A program made the translations under genes and the position numbers. Source: Bradyrhizobium iriomotense (GTDB taxonomy: Bacteria; Pseudomonadota; Alphaproteobacteria; Rhizobiales; Xanthobacteraceae). Taken from it: DNA of 64,000 nt. The notes beneath the pieces are model-generated. The model ran no database searches, had not been told where the DNA came from, and worked only from the letters and a program-made list of their open reading frames with translations. The stretch covers positions 1 to 64,000 of the forward strand of contig NZ_BSOW01000023.1 in assembly GCF_030160715.1 (NCBI RefSeq), in the 5' to 3' direction. This document shows, one piece after another, positions 7,411-16,172 of the stretch (position 1 is its first letter; every line of letters starts with the position of its first letter).

Positions 7411-8264
7411 GCGAGTTCAATCGCATGACGATCGTTGCCGCTGCCGAGGTAACCGCCGACTTCAATTCGCACAGCGATATGGAAGTCTTGGAGGTTCAAT
7501 GGGGCATTGATGGGCAATGCAGTGCATCTAGCAAATCCGCTCGCGTTGCTAGTTGGGCGAAGCTTGCCTGCGACGAAGAACACGTCGTGATGACCGAGAA
7601 TGGCCGTGTCTCCCTTGATCGGGCGCTGGTCGAAACCGCAATCACCGCTCCCGAAGCACGCCGAGATTCAGTTTCGTGGAAGAAGCTGGTTGCGGGCCTG
7701 CGGTTCGACGGCTTCGAGGTTGTCGAAACGGAGATCAGTGTTGCCGCTAAATATTCTTGGCAGAGCGAAGCCACCAAGAACGTTACAACACTTGTGCGGA
7801 TGTTGCCGGATGACGTTCCGGGCTTGGATTTTCGCGAAGGAGAGAGCGAAGTTGTCGCCCTCCTAGACCGCAGCGGCTTCGCCGTCGCGAAGGGACATCT
7901 GAAACAAGCAGTATCGGCATTTGAGAGAGGCGAATGGTCTTCGGCTAACGGAGAACTGCGCAATTTCTTTGAGAGCTATCTGAACGAGACTGCCGTCGCT
8001 CTTGGCTATGTCGGCGGAGGCGACAGCAAGGCGAAGCGCGATTTTCTTGGCGATAGCGTGCCGCCGTTCTTGCTCGCGGACTATAACGAGTGGAATGCAA
8101 ACAATCAGAAACCCCAATACGTTCAGGGGTTGATGAGCCGGATGCACCCGCATGGTGGGCATCCGGGGCTATCCGAAGAAGAAGATGCGACCTTCCGGCT
8201 TCAGATAACACTGATAACCGCCCGCCTTTTCCTTCGCCGATTTAGTCAACGAAAGGCGGTTTGA
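7407..8264 (+). CDS. Uncharacterised protein of the methyltransferase operon, possible Abi-like C-terminus
   Basis: The protein has 285 residues and begins on an ATGA overlap with the methyltransferase stop. I do not recognise the N-terminal half (MTIVAAAEVTADFN, VSLDRALVETAITAPEARR). From about residue 155 it is helical: LKQAVSAFERGEWSSANGELRNFFESYL, then LMSRMHPHGGHPGLSEEEDATFRLQITLITARLFLRRF. An R-x4-10-H-like segment in such a bundle recalls HEPN or abortive-infection C-terminal domains, but I cannot confirm this by eye. Tight coupling on both sides makes it a real component of the system, perhaps an adaptor or effector. Confidence 0.75.
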   Translation: MSEFNRMTIVAAAEVTADFNSHSDMEVLEVQWGIDGQCSASSKSARVASWAKLACDEEHVVMTENGRVSLDRALVETAITAPEARRDSVSWKKLVAGLRFDGFEVVETEISVAAKYSWQSEATKNVTTLVRMLPDDVPGLDFREGESEVVALLDRSGFAVAKGHLKQAVSAFERGEWSSANGELRNFFESYLNETAVALGYVGGGDSKAKRDFLGDSVPPFLLADYNEWNANNQKPQYVQGLMSRMHPHGGHPGLSEEEDATFRLQITLITARLFLRRFSQRKAV

Positions 8265-8265
8265 T

Positions 8266-10317
8266 ATGGTCGGCACTGTCCCCTCCGTCTCCGTTTCCTA
8301 CGCTCGCAGCGGTTCTTCGACCAAGGCCAACGCGCTTGGAATGCGGCCGATGCAGGAGCGCGCCTATGAGAAGCGGGGCGAACAATACCTTCTCATCAAG
8401 TCGCCACCCGCGTCAGGCAAGAGCCGCGCGCTCATGTTCGTCGCCCTCGATAAGCTCCACAATCAGGGGCTCAAGCAGGCAGTCATCGTCGTGCCGGAAA
8501 AATCCATCGGCGCCAGCTTCAACGACGAGCCGCTGATGCAGTTTGGATTTTGGGCTGATTGGACCGTCGCCCCAAAATGGAACCTGTGCAACGCACCAGG
8601 GTCGGACAATGGCGGCAAGGTCAACTCCGTAGAGGGGTTCCTAAAAAGCGACGACAAGGTGCTGGTCTGCACCCACGCCACCTTTCGCTTCGCAGTGGAC
8701 AGGTTCGGGGTGGAAGCGTTCGACGATCGGCTGATCGCCGTGGACGAATTCCATCATGTCTCCGCTAACCCCGACAACAAGCTCGGCCTGCATCTCGGCC
8801 AGTTTATTGCCCGCGACCGCGTGCATGTCCTCGCGATGACCGGATCCTATTTCCGGGGTGACGCCGAAGCCGTGCTCGCTCCGCAGGACGAGTCGAAGTT
8901 CGATACCGTCACCTACACCTACTATGAGCAGCTCAACGGGTACGAATATCTGAAGCGGCTCGATATCGGCTATTTCTTCTATTCGGGTTCCTATGCCGAG
9001 GACATCGTCAACGTGCTCGATCCAGCCGAAAAGACGATTATTCACATCCCTTCCGTCAATTCGCGCGAGAGCACGAAGGACAAGATTAGGGAGGTCGAGC
9101 ACATCATCGAGGAATTGGGCGAATGGCAGGGAACCGACCCCGCGACGGGCTTCCAGTTGGTCAAGACACTGGGAGGCCGTGTCCTCCGCATTGCCGACTT
9201 GGTCGATGACGACGCTGTCAAGCGGGACCGGGTTGCGGCCGCGCTGAAAGACCCGACGCAGAAGAACAACCGGGACCATGTGGACATCATCATCGCCCTC
9301 GGTATGGCGAAGGAAGGCTTTGATTGGATTTGGTGCGAGCACGCGCTGACGGTTGGCTATCGGTCGAGCCTTACCGAGATCGTACAGATCATCGGGCGCG
9401 CCACACGCGATGCGCCGGGCAAGACTCGCGCGCGCTTCACCAATCTGATTGCTGAGCCAGACGCCTCGGAGGAAGCCGTCACCGAGGCAGTCAACGACAC
9501 CCTCAAGGCCATCGCGGCGAGCCTTCTCATGGAGCAGGTGCTTGCCCCTCGGTTCGAGTTCAAGCCGAAGAATCCTCAGAGTGGGCCGACGCCCGGCTTC
9601 GATTATGGTGAGGATGGCTACGATCCAGAAAAGACCAATGTCGGCTTCAACGAGGCGACGGGGCAGTTTGAGATCGAAATCAAGGGCCTTGTAGCGCCGA
9701 AGAGCGAGGAGGCACAGCGCATCTGCCAGCAGGACTTGAATGAAGTCATTGCCGCCTTCGTGCAGGACAAGACGACGATCGAACGCGGACTTTTCGATCC
9801 CGAGTTGGTGCCGGAGGAGTTGACACAGCTCCGCATGGGCAAGATCATCAAGGACAAGTTCCCCGACCTGGACGAGGAAGATCAGGAGGCAGTGCGCCAG
9901 CACGCTGTCGCCGCGCTCAATCTCACGCAGAAGGCGAAGGAAGTCGCCTTGGGTGGAGTCGGGGATGACGGCGAGAAGAGTCCGAACACCGCCTTTGTCG
10001 ACGGCGTCCGCAAGTTTGTGAATGTCCACGACCTCGACATCGACCTGATCGACCGGATCAATCCTTTCGGCGAAGCCTATGCCATCCTCGCCAAGACCAT
10101 GAGCGAGGAGAGCCTGAAGCAGGTTGCGGCCGTGATCGGGGCCAAGCGCGTCAACCTGACAATCGAGGAAGCGCGCGAGCTTGCTAAGCGGGCATTGAGG
10201 TTCAAGCAGGAGCGTGGTCGGCTCCCCTCAATCACCTCGCCCGACGCCTGGGAAAAGCGCATGGCTGAAGGCGTGGCTTTCCTTCAACGCATGAAGGCGG
10301 AGGCAGTGCGTGGCTAA
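8266..10317 (+). CDS. Superfamily 2 DEAD/DEAH-type helicase of the defence-like operon
   Basis: A 683-residue helicase. Walker A is SPPASGKS at residues 46-53, motif II is DEFHH near 160, motif III MTGSY, and motif VI QIIGRATRD near 374-382. The two RecA folds take up about the first 400 residues. The rest (FEFKPKNP, then an acidic helical region) is not recognised and may contact the nuclease. The arrangement resembles the translocase subunits of restriction systems more than replication helicases. It starts one base after the previous stop and overlaps the next gene by 8 bp. Helicase activity is inferred from motifs; direction and substrate are unknown. Confidence 0.88.
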   Translation: MVGTVPSVSVSYARSGSSTKANALGMRPMQERAYEKRGEQYLLIKSPPASGKSRALMFVALDKLHNQGLKQAVIVVPEKSIGASFNDEPLMQFGFWADWTVAPKWNLCNAPGSDNGGKVNSVEGFLKSDDKVLVCTHATFRFAVDRFGVEAFDDRLIAVDEFHHVSANPDNKLGLHLGQFIARDRVHVLAMTGSYFRGDAEAVLAPQDESKFDTVTYTYYEQLNGYEYLKRLDIGYFFYSGSYAEDIVNVLDPAEKTIIHIPSVNSRESTKDKIREVEHIIEELGEWQGTDPATGFQLVKTLGGRVLRIADLVDDDAVKRDRVAAALKDPTQKNNRDHVDIIIALGMAKEGFDWIWCEHALTVGYRSSLTEIVQIIGRATRDAPGKTRARFTNLIAEPDASEEAVTEAVNDTLKAIAASLLMEQVLAPRFEFKPKNPQSGPTPGFDYGEDGYDPEKTNVGFNEATGQFEIEIKGLVAPKSEEAQRICQQDLNEVIAAFVQDKTTIERGLFDPELVPEELTQLRMGKIIKDKFPDLDEEDQEAVRQHAVAALNLTQKAKEVALGGVGDDGEKSPNTAFVDGVRKFVNVHDLDIDLIDRINPFGEAYAILAKTMSEESLKQVAAVIGAKRVNLTIEEARELAKRALRFKQERGRLPSITSPDAWEKRMAEGVAFLQRMKAEAVRG

Positions 10318-11515
10318 GGGATTCACCGACGAGGATGACGCCCTTCTCGAAGAGCTTGGCGTTGAGGTCGAGGGGAAGAAGGAGTCGAGCCGGACGCCGC
10401 GCGAAGAGCGCGTCATCGCTGGCTTCGAGGAGATTCAGCGTTTCGTCGAGCAACATGGTCGTACCCCGCAGCACGGGGAGGATCGCGACATCTTCGAGCG
10501 GTTATATGCCGTGCGCCTCGATCGCCTTCGCGAGCTTCCCGACTGCCGGGCCGTGATTAAACCTCTCGATCGTCTGGGGCTTGTCGCGAGTGCTGAGCCT
10601 GCCGCGGATAGCGCCCCAGACGAACTGAGCGATGACGAGCTTCTGGCGCAGCTCGGGGTAGACACTGCGGAGCCGGCCGACATCACGGAGCTTCGTCACG
10701 TTCGATCAGCTGCGGAGAAGCGTGCGGCGGAGGAAGTCGCCAACCGCCAGACATGCGACGATTTCGATATCTTCAGGCCGCTCTTCGAGCAGGTTCAGAA
10801 GGAACTTAGCTCCGGTCTTCGGCAGACTCGCCGCTTCGAGCGAAAGTCCGAGATCGTGCCTGGCCGATTCTATATTCTCGGTGGCCAGAAGGCCTATGTC
10901 GCGACGATGGAGCAGCCTGCCACCAACGAACACGGTAACATCGACGCCCGGCTTCGCGTGATCTTCGACAACGGGACAGAGAGCAATTTGCTGATGAGGT
11001 CCCTTCAGAAGGCACTTCAACAGGATCCTGCTGGTCGGCGTATTGTTGAGCCCTCGGCAGGCCCGCTATTCTCTGATCAGAACGAGGACGGGGACGAGGC
11101 AAGCGGCATCGTCTATGTGCTGCGCAGCCAATCTGATCATCCGGCCCTCGCGACTCATCGTGATGTCCTGCACAAGATTGGCGTGACAGGCGGCGACGTC
11201 GCGCGGCGCATCGCCAACGCCCGACTCGATCCAACCTTCCTTATGGCAGATGTCGAGGTCGTCGCGACCTACGAGTTGTTCAACATCAACCGCGCCCGGC
11301 TTGAGAACCTGATCCACCGGATTTTTGGGCTCGCCCGCCTCGACGTTGAAATCAAAGACCGCTTCGGCATGCCAATCATTCCGAGGGAATGGTTTCTTGT
11401 GCCGCTTTTCGTGATCGATGAAGCGGTTGAGAGAATTAGAGACGGCACCATAACCGGTTACGTTTATGATCCAAAATCCGCACGTCTCATCCGAGGCGCC
11501 AAGCAACAAAGCTGA
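10310..11515 (+). CDS. GIY-YIG nuclease family protein (T5orf172/MUG113-like)
   Basis: A 401-residue protein. The C-terminal 135 residues form a GIY-YIG-type fold: GIVYVLRSQS, HKIGVTGGDVARRIANA, ATYELFNINRARLENLIHRIF. This matches the Y-x-Y / K-I-G-x-T / R / E pattern of the T5orf172 branch, with the Glu in LEN as the expected metal ligand. Residues 1-260 are charged and helical (TPREERVIAGFEEIQRFVEQHGRTP) and resemble the helicase-associated repeats found beside SF2 helicases. The start is GTG at 10310, inside the helicase gene. I infer the nuclease subunit of the operon, the last gene before a convergent module. Confidence 0.85.
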   Translation: MAKGFTDEDDALLEELGVEVEGKKESSRTPREERVIAGFEEIQRFVEQHGRTPQHGEDRDIFERLYAVRLDRLRELPDCRAVIKPLDRLGLVASAEPAADSAPDELSDDELLAQLGVDTAEPADITELRHVRSAAEKRAAEEVANRQTCDDFDIFRPLFEQVQKELSSGLRQTRRFERKSEIVPGRFYILGGQKAYVATMEQPATNEHGNIDARLRVIFDNGTESNLLMRSLQKALQQDPAGRRIVEPSAGPLFSDQNEDGDEASGIVYVLRSQSDHPALATHRDVLHKIGVTGGDVARRIANARLDPTFLMADVEVVATYELFNINRARLENLIHRIFGLARLDVEIKDRFGMPIIPREWFLVPLFVIDEAVERIRDGTITGYVYDPKSARLIRGAKQQS

Positions 11516-11601
11516 GAAAGGCACATCAAGGCTTGAATGTCGTCCGCGACCAACGGCGCGCGAGCGAGGAGACCGGGAGTTTGTAGCCGTCTCGTGACGG
11601 G
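11516..11601. other. Convergent intergenic gap with weak hairpin
   Basis: Only 86 bp separate the two convergent modules. A short hairpin CCGTC-TCGT-GACGG lies at 11587-11600 beside the stop at 11602. It is too weak to call as a terminator with confidence. Confidence 0.3.
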
Positions 11602-12294
11602 TTAAGTGATCGGTGTGCTGGTAATTTCAGACGGCGAGGCGAGGGGCGCGGCTTGCGACATATCGACGAATACATGTTTTATCCGGATAACGTGGCTGCC
11701 GCTCTGCGCCAAAGCGCCTTCCAGGACAGCTAGAGCTAGGGAATGCGCGGATTCGGCCGTCAGACCAGCTGGCTCGCCATATGTCTTTCGAATTCGCGCA
11801 TCCACTGCATCGACGACGGCAGAGGCCGGAAGGGCCAACACATAGCCAAGCATGAATCCCCAATCATGGCCGGTAGCGTACTGCCCTGTCGCGAAGCGAT
11901 CGACGCCCTGAGTAACATAGCTTCCGTTAAGAGTAGGGTCGCCGGCCCGAACACGCTTGCATTCGACGGCTACGTAGGCGTCCTCATCTCCAAATTGATG
12001 CAGAAACTGCAAGGTGATGTCGATCCGACCTAGGATGGTCGGATCGTTGGTCGCCATGTCCTCAAGCTCATGTTCGCCCCGAACCTGAAGATTCGTCAAT
12101 CCAAGGGATTTCTTGACGCGGCGCACCGCCTTCCGAACGACCATCGTGGTTGGCACTTCGAGCATGCCAGGAGTGAGATGCGGCCTCGCTTCATCGCATC
12201 CCCGGCAAAGAAGATCGAGGACTGTGGCAATCTGATCGCCGGATAGCGAGAACGCTGGAAGACCAAAAGGCGCGTCAGGCGTGAGCAACGGCAT
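11602..12294 (-). CDS. PD-(D/E)xK nuclease-like protein paired with the Eco57I-type methylase
   Basis: The protein has 230 residues. It contains RIDITLQFL (Asp92) followed by YVAVECKRVR (Glu111, Lys113), the D-x(n)-E-x-K signature of PD-(D/E)xK nucleases. The N-terminal part (CDEARPHLTPGMLEVPTTMVVRKAVRRVKKSL) looks like a helical lead typical of restriction endonucleases of unusual types. It overlaps the upstream methyltransferase by 20 bp and is the last gene of a three-gene minus-strand operon. I infer the cleavage subunit; alternatively a nicking or repair-type nuclease. No close family name is offered. Confidence 0.72.
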   Translation of the reverse strand: MPLLTPDAPFGLPAFSLSGDQIATVLDLLCRGCDEARPHLTPGMLEVPTTMVVRKAVRRVKKSLGLTNLQVRGEHELEDMATNDPTILGRIDITLQFLHQFGDEDAYVAVECKRVRAGDPTLNGSYVTQGVDRFATGQYATGHDWGFMLGYVLALPASAVVDAVDARIRKTYGEPAGLTAESAHSLALAVLEGALAQSGSHVIRIKHVFVDMSQAAPLASPSEITSTPIT

Positions 12295-15200
12295 CCCCCC
12301 TCCGTAGCCAATGGTCGGCTAGGATGACGTCCGCATCGTTCAGGCCGGCGGTCCGACTCCAATTTCGGACCTCGCTTGGTTTCAAAATGAAGAGATCGCC
12401 TGATCCATACAGTCTGATTTGCCGTCGTTCATTGAGGTAAGGCGGTATCGCTGCATCGAACTGACCTCGTAGCAATGCCGCCAACGCGTCGAGCTCGGCC
12501 GGATCTCCGTCCCGCACTACCGGTTCCCGCCCGGGGCCGCCGCTAGCCATAAGGAACCGGACCGCCGTGACGCCGGGGACTCCAGAAGCCAAGTCGCCTT
12601 TAGTTAGGCGTGCCGGATAGACGACCGCTTCTAGGTGCCGCTCGTTTCGAGCGCGCAGATAGGCGTCGACGGTTTGCGCAACCTGACGGGCGTATGCTCG
12701 CAAAGCAGTAGCATTCGGGGGAGTGATGAGGCCGGCGCGCTCGCTCCGGTTCTCGAAGATGAGATAACGCGCGCGCTCGACACTATCGCGAGCTAGGGTC
12801 CGCTCGTCAGCATCTAGTTCATATACGTCGAACACCGCTTCATCGAGCGCGGTGAGGCAGGCTGAGCTTGACGGGTCAGCCGCAACTTTCTTTTCGGCTC
12901 TTATTAGCTCGGCAAGCAGTTCGCGATCGACTTCAGTCAGATCAGGGATCCGCAGAGACAGAAGGTCGTGCGGCTCAACGGTCGGGCGCTCCAACCCCCA
13001 GGTCGGCCCGCCGAAGGCAAACTGAAAGGCCGTGAGGCTCGAGTTAAGGATTCCGCTCAGCGCGAAAGCGTATTTCGTCTCGGTGCCCACGAAGGAAACA
13101 CCGTAAAAATTTTGCGTGAACAGCACATCGTCTTGACTGACAGCAGCGCTGTAGCGTCCGCGTTGTGCGCCGGATTCATTGCCAACCTTTGAGCAGAGCA
13201 AGAGCGGACCGCGAAATATGGACTCGCGCCGTGGTCGATGAAGCGTCTTGTGCGTGAATTTGTCGAGCGAATCCCAATCGAGACGGAACGCTGAGAATTT
13301 TTCAGGCGTGACAACCTTCAGACGGCGGTAAGCGGCGGGTGGCGTATTCGCGTCACCTCGAACTTGGAATCCTTGACCTCTATTGGCGATGGGATCGCGC
13401 TGGAGCGTGTTTAGGAGTGCGTCAAAGCGTGGAAACTCATTCTCAAGTCGCTCGATCAGCCAGCCGTCGCGAACCGTGCCGAATGTTGCGGCTTTAAGGA
13501 TCGGTGGTGCGGCGAGCACCCGCTTAAGCGGGATGGAACGGATTTCGCCGGGCCCGAGACCGAAAACGCCCGTGCGACGAAAATCGGGCGTCCAAGGAAT
13601 AGATCCAACCAGCATGCGGTCGGATTGAGGTCCAAGCCCGCATCGAGCGAAAAAGAGTATTGCGGGACCGATTGCATCGGGGAAGAGGTCCTCCCGACGA
13701 AGGTAAGAGAGGTTGATTAGCGCGACGGGCGCGAGGCGTTCAAACAGATGATTCCGGGCAGCGACAGCGTGAACATCCTTAGAGAAGAACGGTGTCGCCT
13801 TCATTACCATGCCGACACGACCGCTTTCTCCGGCTAGGTCTGCCCCCAGTGACAGAAATGCTTGGTCAGGGCTCCGTCGCGGGCGAAGCGTCGATGTGTC
13901 TGAAGCGCGTCGTCTTTCGGCACCGCCGTCCTTTTTCACGAACGTCCATGGAGGGTTACCTACAACGGCGTCGAAATGGCGGTTCACGATTTGAGTGGGC
14001 AAATTATCGCCGAGCGAATCCGCCTCGAATAGCGTGGTATCGATTAGACGATCGAATTTCAGATCGCGGATATTGCTGATCGGCTGCTCGTCCAGTTCGA
14101 GTGCGGCCAGATATAGGCTGAAGGCGGCGATACCAAGAGCTGCGCGGTTGATATCGATGCCGAATAGCTGCGTGTAGAGGATGTGGCGAACGAGTTCCCG
14201 GCTGGCCGGCTTCCCCTCCGCCGCGCGCCAGACTAGCCGCCGAAATGCTTCGACCAAAAATGCGCCTGACCCACAGGCCGGATCGATTACGGCAGCGTTT
14301 GCCGCCAAGCCCTCGAAGACCGGATCAAGCGCTAGATGGACGAGCTCGATGGGCGTGTAGTGGAGGCCCTGAGATCGCGCTTCGTCGGCGGCGCTCGTGC
14401 GCGCAAACTGTTGGTAGATCGAACTGATGAGATCAACAGGGATTGCGTTGAAGCGGAACCGGAATAGGCGCCCCTGTCCGAGACGCTCTGGTATAAGACT
14501 TCGCCCCTCCACGAAATCGCGAATGAGTTCTAGGTGCTTGGATGTCAGCTGTTCTCGCTCGGCCCCGGGGTCGTCCATTGGAAACAGGTCGCCGTTGAAG
14601 GTTGTCCGCAGCCAATCGAACAGAGCGAAGGCATTCGAAGGCGTCGCGAACATCGCACTCAGATCGGCAGGGACATTCTTTGGTAAAAAGGGTTGGGCGA
14701 TCCCACGATCTAATAGGTACCAAGTGAAAATGCAGCGCCCGATAAACCGTTGCGCGATATCGCGTGCATGAGCCAAGGCGCGTTCAGTTTGCGGAACACT
14801 CAGGTCCGTAAGGCGATCCTCCAGCGCGGAGATCTCCGCTAGTAACTCTCGGTCGACGCGATGGCGTCGGTTGATGCTCGATCCGATGGCGCTCGACCAG
14901 AAAGCACCTGTCTCAGTGGCGACACGTCCACACTGGACGTCCAGCGCGCGAAGGCGCTCGCCTGACTGGAGCACGAAACGGTCGATGGCCTGCGGTGCAT
15001 GCTTCGGTTGTCCGCCAGTTTGCTCTGGGGATGCGTAGCAATCGTAAAGCCGCACATCCGTAGGCGTGACGATCCACAAAAGCGGTGCGACGCCGACGTT
15101 CCACGCCGCCTCGTGCCACCGACGAAGATCCTCGTCGGAAGGTTCGGTGGCTCCAGCATCCTTGAAGATGCTCGTGGGTGCGCTTTGGGCCGAGAAGACT

Positions 15201-15355
15201 GCGTCTGCTTGCAAGCCGACCCGCTCGTCGAAGAACACTGCGCGCATCTTCGCTGCGCGCGGGTCGTCAGCTCGCACTAATCCAGGGGCCGCACGCCCGT
15301 TGGCACCGAGGTATCCGGTCGCCTCCAGCACCTGTTTATAAGCGGCGCTGGTCAA
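12275..15355 (-). CDS. Eco57I-type N6-adenine DNA methyltransferase, large
   Basis: A 1,026-residue protein with SAM-binding motif DPACGSGAFLVEAF near residue 357 and catalytic NPPW near 467. It has a long N-terminal region (ALLWIVTPTDVRLYDCYASPEQ, RDIAQRFIGRCIFTWYLLDRG) and a C-terminal recognition region (LNSSLTAFQFAFGGPTWGLERP, ADHWLRRG). This layout is that of type IIG / PglX-like adenine methylases. The N-terminal segment contains restriction-like elements but I see no clear D-E-K triad, so cleavage probably falls to the adjacent PD-(D/E)xK protein. The start is TTG at 15355, overlapping the upstream TGA (TTGA), which shows tight coupling. Codon usage looks less GC3-biased than the core genes by eye. 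Confidence 0.85.
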   Translation of the reverse strand: MTSAAYKQVLEATGYLGANGRAAPGLVRADDPRAAKMRAVFFDERVGLQADAVFSAQSAPTSIFKDAGATEPSDEDLRRWHEAAWNVGVAPLLWIVTPTDVRLYDCYASPEQTGGQPKHAPQAIDRFVLQSGERLRALDVQCGRVATETGAFWSSAIGSSINRRHRVDRELLAEISALEDRLTDLSVPQTERALAHARDIAQRFIGRCIFTWYLLDRGIAQPFLPKNVPADLSAMFATPSNAFALFDWLRTTFNGDLFPMDDPGAEREQLTSKHLELIRDFVEGRSLIPERLGQGRLFRFRFNAIPVDLISSIYQQFARTSAADEARSQGLHYTPIELVHLALDPVFEGLAANAAVIDPACGSGAFLVEAFRRLVWRAAEGKPASRELVRHILYTQLFGIDINRAALGIAAFSLYLAALELDEQPISNIRDLKFDRLIDTTLFEADSLGDNLPTQIVNRHFDAVVGNPPWTFVKKDGGAERRRASDTSTLRPRRSPDQAFLSLGADLAGESGRVGMVMKATPFFSKDVHAVAARNHLFERLAPVALINLSYLRREDLFPDAIGPAILFFARCGLGPQSDRMLVGSIPWTPDFRRTGVFGLGPGEIRSIPLKRVLAAPPILKAATFGTVRDGWLIERLENEFPRFDALLNTLQRDPIANRGQGFQVRGDANTPPAAYRRLKVVTPEKFSAFRLDWDSLDKFTHKTLHRPRRESIFRGPLLLCSKVGNESGAQRGRYSAAVSQDDVLFTQNFYGVSFVGTETKYAFALSGILNSSLTAFQFAFGGPTWGLERPTVEPHDLLSLRIPDLTEVDRELLAELIRAEKKVAADPSSSACLTALDEAVFDVYELDADERTLARDSVERARYLIFENRSERAGLITPPNATALRAYARQVAQTVDAYLRARNERHLEAVVYPARLTKGDLASGVPGVTAVRFLMASGGPGREPVVRDGDPAELDALAALLRGQFDAAIPPYLNERRQIRLYGSGDLFILKPSEVRNWSRTAGLNDADVILADHWLRRGDAVAHA

Positions 15356-15894
15356 GCCAACCTCCGGCGCGGAGTCGATGCGGCTTCGCGAGCTTTTCCA
15401 GCTCTAGCGGCGTTCACACCAATGGTGGCCACGTCGATCGGGCGGCCGACGAACAGTTCTAGTTGCCCTGACAACTGGGTGGGATGGGGTAACGAGAAGC
15501 CGGCAGATAGGGCTTCGAGATGAGATTGCAGGCGGATGACGACGGCGTCTTCAGCCAACGGAGGGCCGTCCGCATCCTCCACAAGGGACCAACCACTGCC
15601 ACCTCGGAGAATCAGTGATTTGCCCCAAAGCGCGATGAAGGATGTGCGCTGCAGCCCGGCTTTGAGACTGGCGAAGAGAGTCTGATGTGGCTGGAGCTCG
15701 AAATGAAAACGGTCACGGAGGAGGACGGCGACGCGAAGCAGCAGGATCGTCTGCCAGGTGAACTGGGCTGGCGAGCCCTTTCCCTTTGGCGGAAGGTCGG
15801 CCGGAATAAGGGCACGGCGGCTCGTCCACTCTCGCAGTGTCACAGTCGAGAGCCCTGTAAGCAGCGTCGCAGTAGGTGTCGTTACAAACCGCAT
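15352..15894 (-). CDS. MerR-like HTH regulator of the second module
   Basis: The ATG at 15892-15894 is preceded by GGGGAACT. The frame also stays open far upstream, but that part has no coding character. The 180-residue protein begins MRFVTTPTATLLTGLSTVTLREWTSRRALIPADLPPKGKG, which reads as a MerR-type helix-turn-helix and wing (T-L-R-x-W-x-x-R-x-L-I). The remainder (TWQTILLLRVAVLLRDRF, LQSHLEALSAG) may dimerise. A large dyad lies 11 bp upstream (15905-15958), so self-regulation is likely. It is the first gene of the operon with the methylase and the PD-(D/E)xK protein. Compared with MerR metal sensors I see no Cys ligands. Confidence 0.7.
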   Translation of the reverse strand: MRFVTTPTATLLTGLSTVTLREWTSRRALIPADLPPKGKGSPAQFTWQTILLLRVAVLLRDRFHFELQPHQTLFASLKAGLQRTSFIALWGKSLILRGGSGWSLVEDADGPPLAEDAVVIRLQSHLEALSAGFSLPHPTQLSGQLELFVGRPIDVATIGVNAARAGKAREAASTPRRRLA

Positions 15895-15904
15895 AGTTCC
15901 CCAG

Positions 15905-15958
15905 GAGATCGAGTCTCGTACCCGACTTATCAGGAGAACGGGTATCAGACTCGATCTC
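15905..15958. promoter_or_regulatory. 20-bp inverted repeat upstream of the MerR-like gene
   Basis: The arms GAGATCGAGTCTCGTACCCG (15905-15924) and CGGGTATCAGACTCGATCTC (15939-15958) are complementary at 18 of 20 positions with a 14-nt centre. The dyad ends 10 bp before the start codon, beside the ribosome-binding site. It can be an operator for the MerR-like protein or a hairpin in the leader mRNA; the sequence alone does not decide. Confidence 0.65.
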
Positions 15959-16172
15959 TGTCGTAAATGACGCGAAGGCCGGGATCCAGGAAACGAGGTG
16001 GGGCTGGGTTTCTCCGCGGACCTGGGAAAGCCGCGAGAACGCCTTCCCGGATGGCTAGGCGATCCCACGTTGCCTTGGCGCGTCAACGGGAGGGGCGTCA
16101 TCGAGCGGGGGCGATGGTGCAACAAGCTGTTGCACAACCCATGCCCAAGGGTGGATATGGACGGCGTCAAGC
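15959..16172. other. Intergenic space between integrase end and second module
   Basis: The stretch holds the promoter side of the minus-strand module. No gene is convincing in it; several frames are open but without start signals or coding character. No clear -35/-10 pair was recognised. Confidence 0.35.

Noticed and set aside
4344..11515. Naming the operon DISARM, BREX or Pgl
   Set aside because: The hallmark genes (drmB with DUF1998, brxL/pglZ, phospholipase D) are absent, so I describe it by its parts only.
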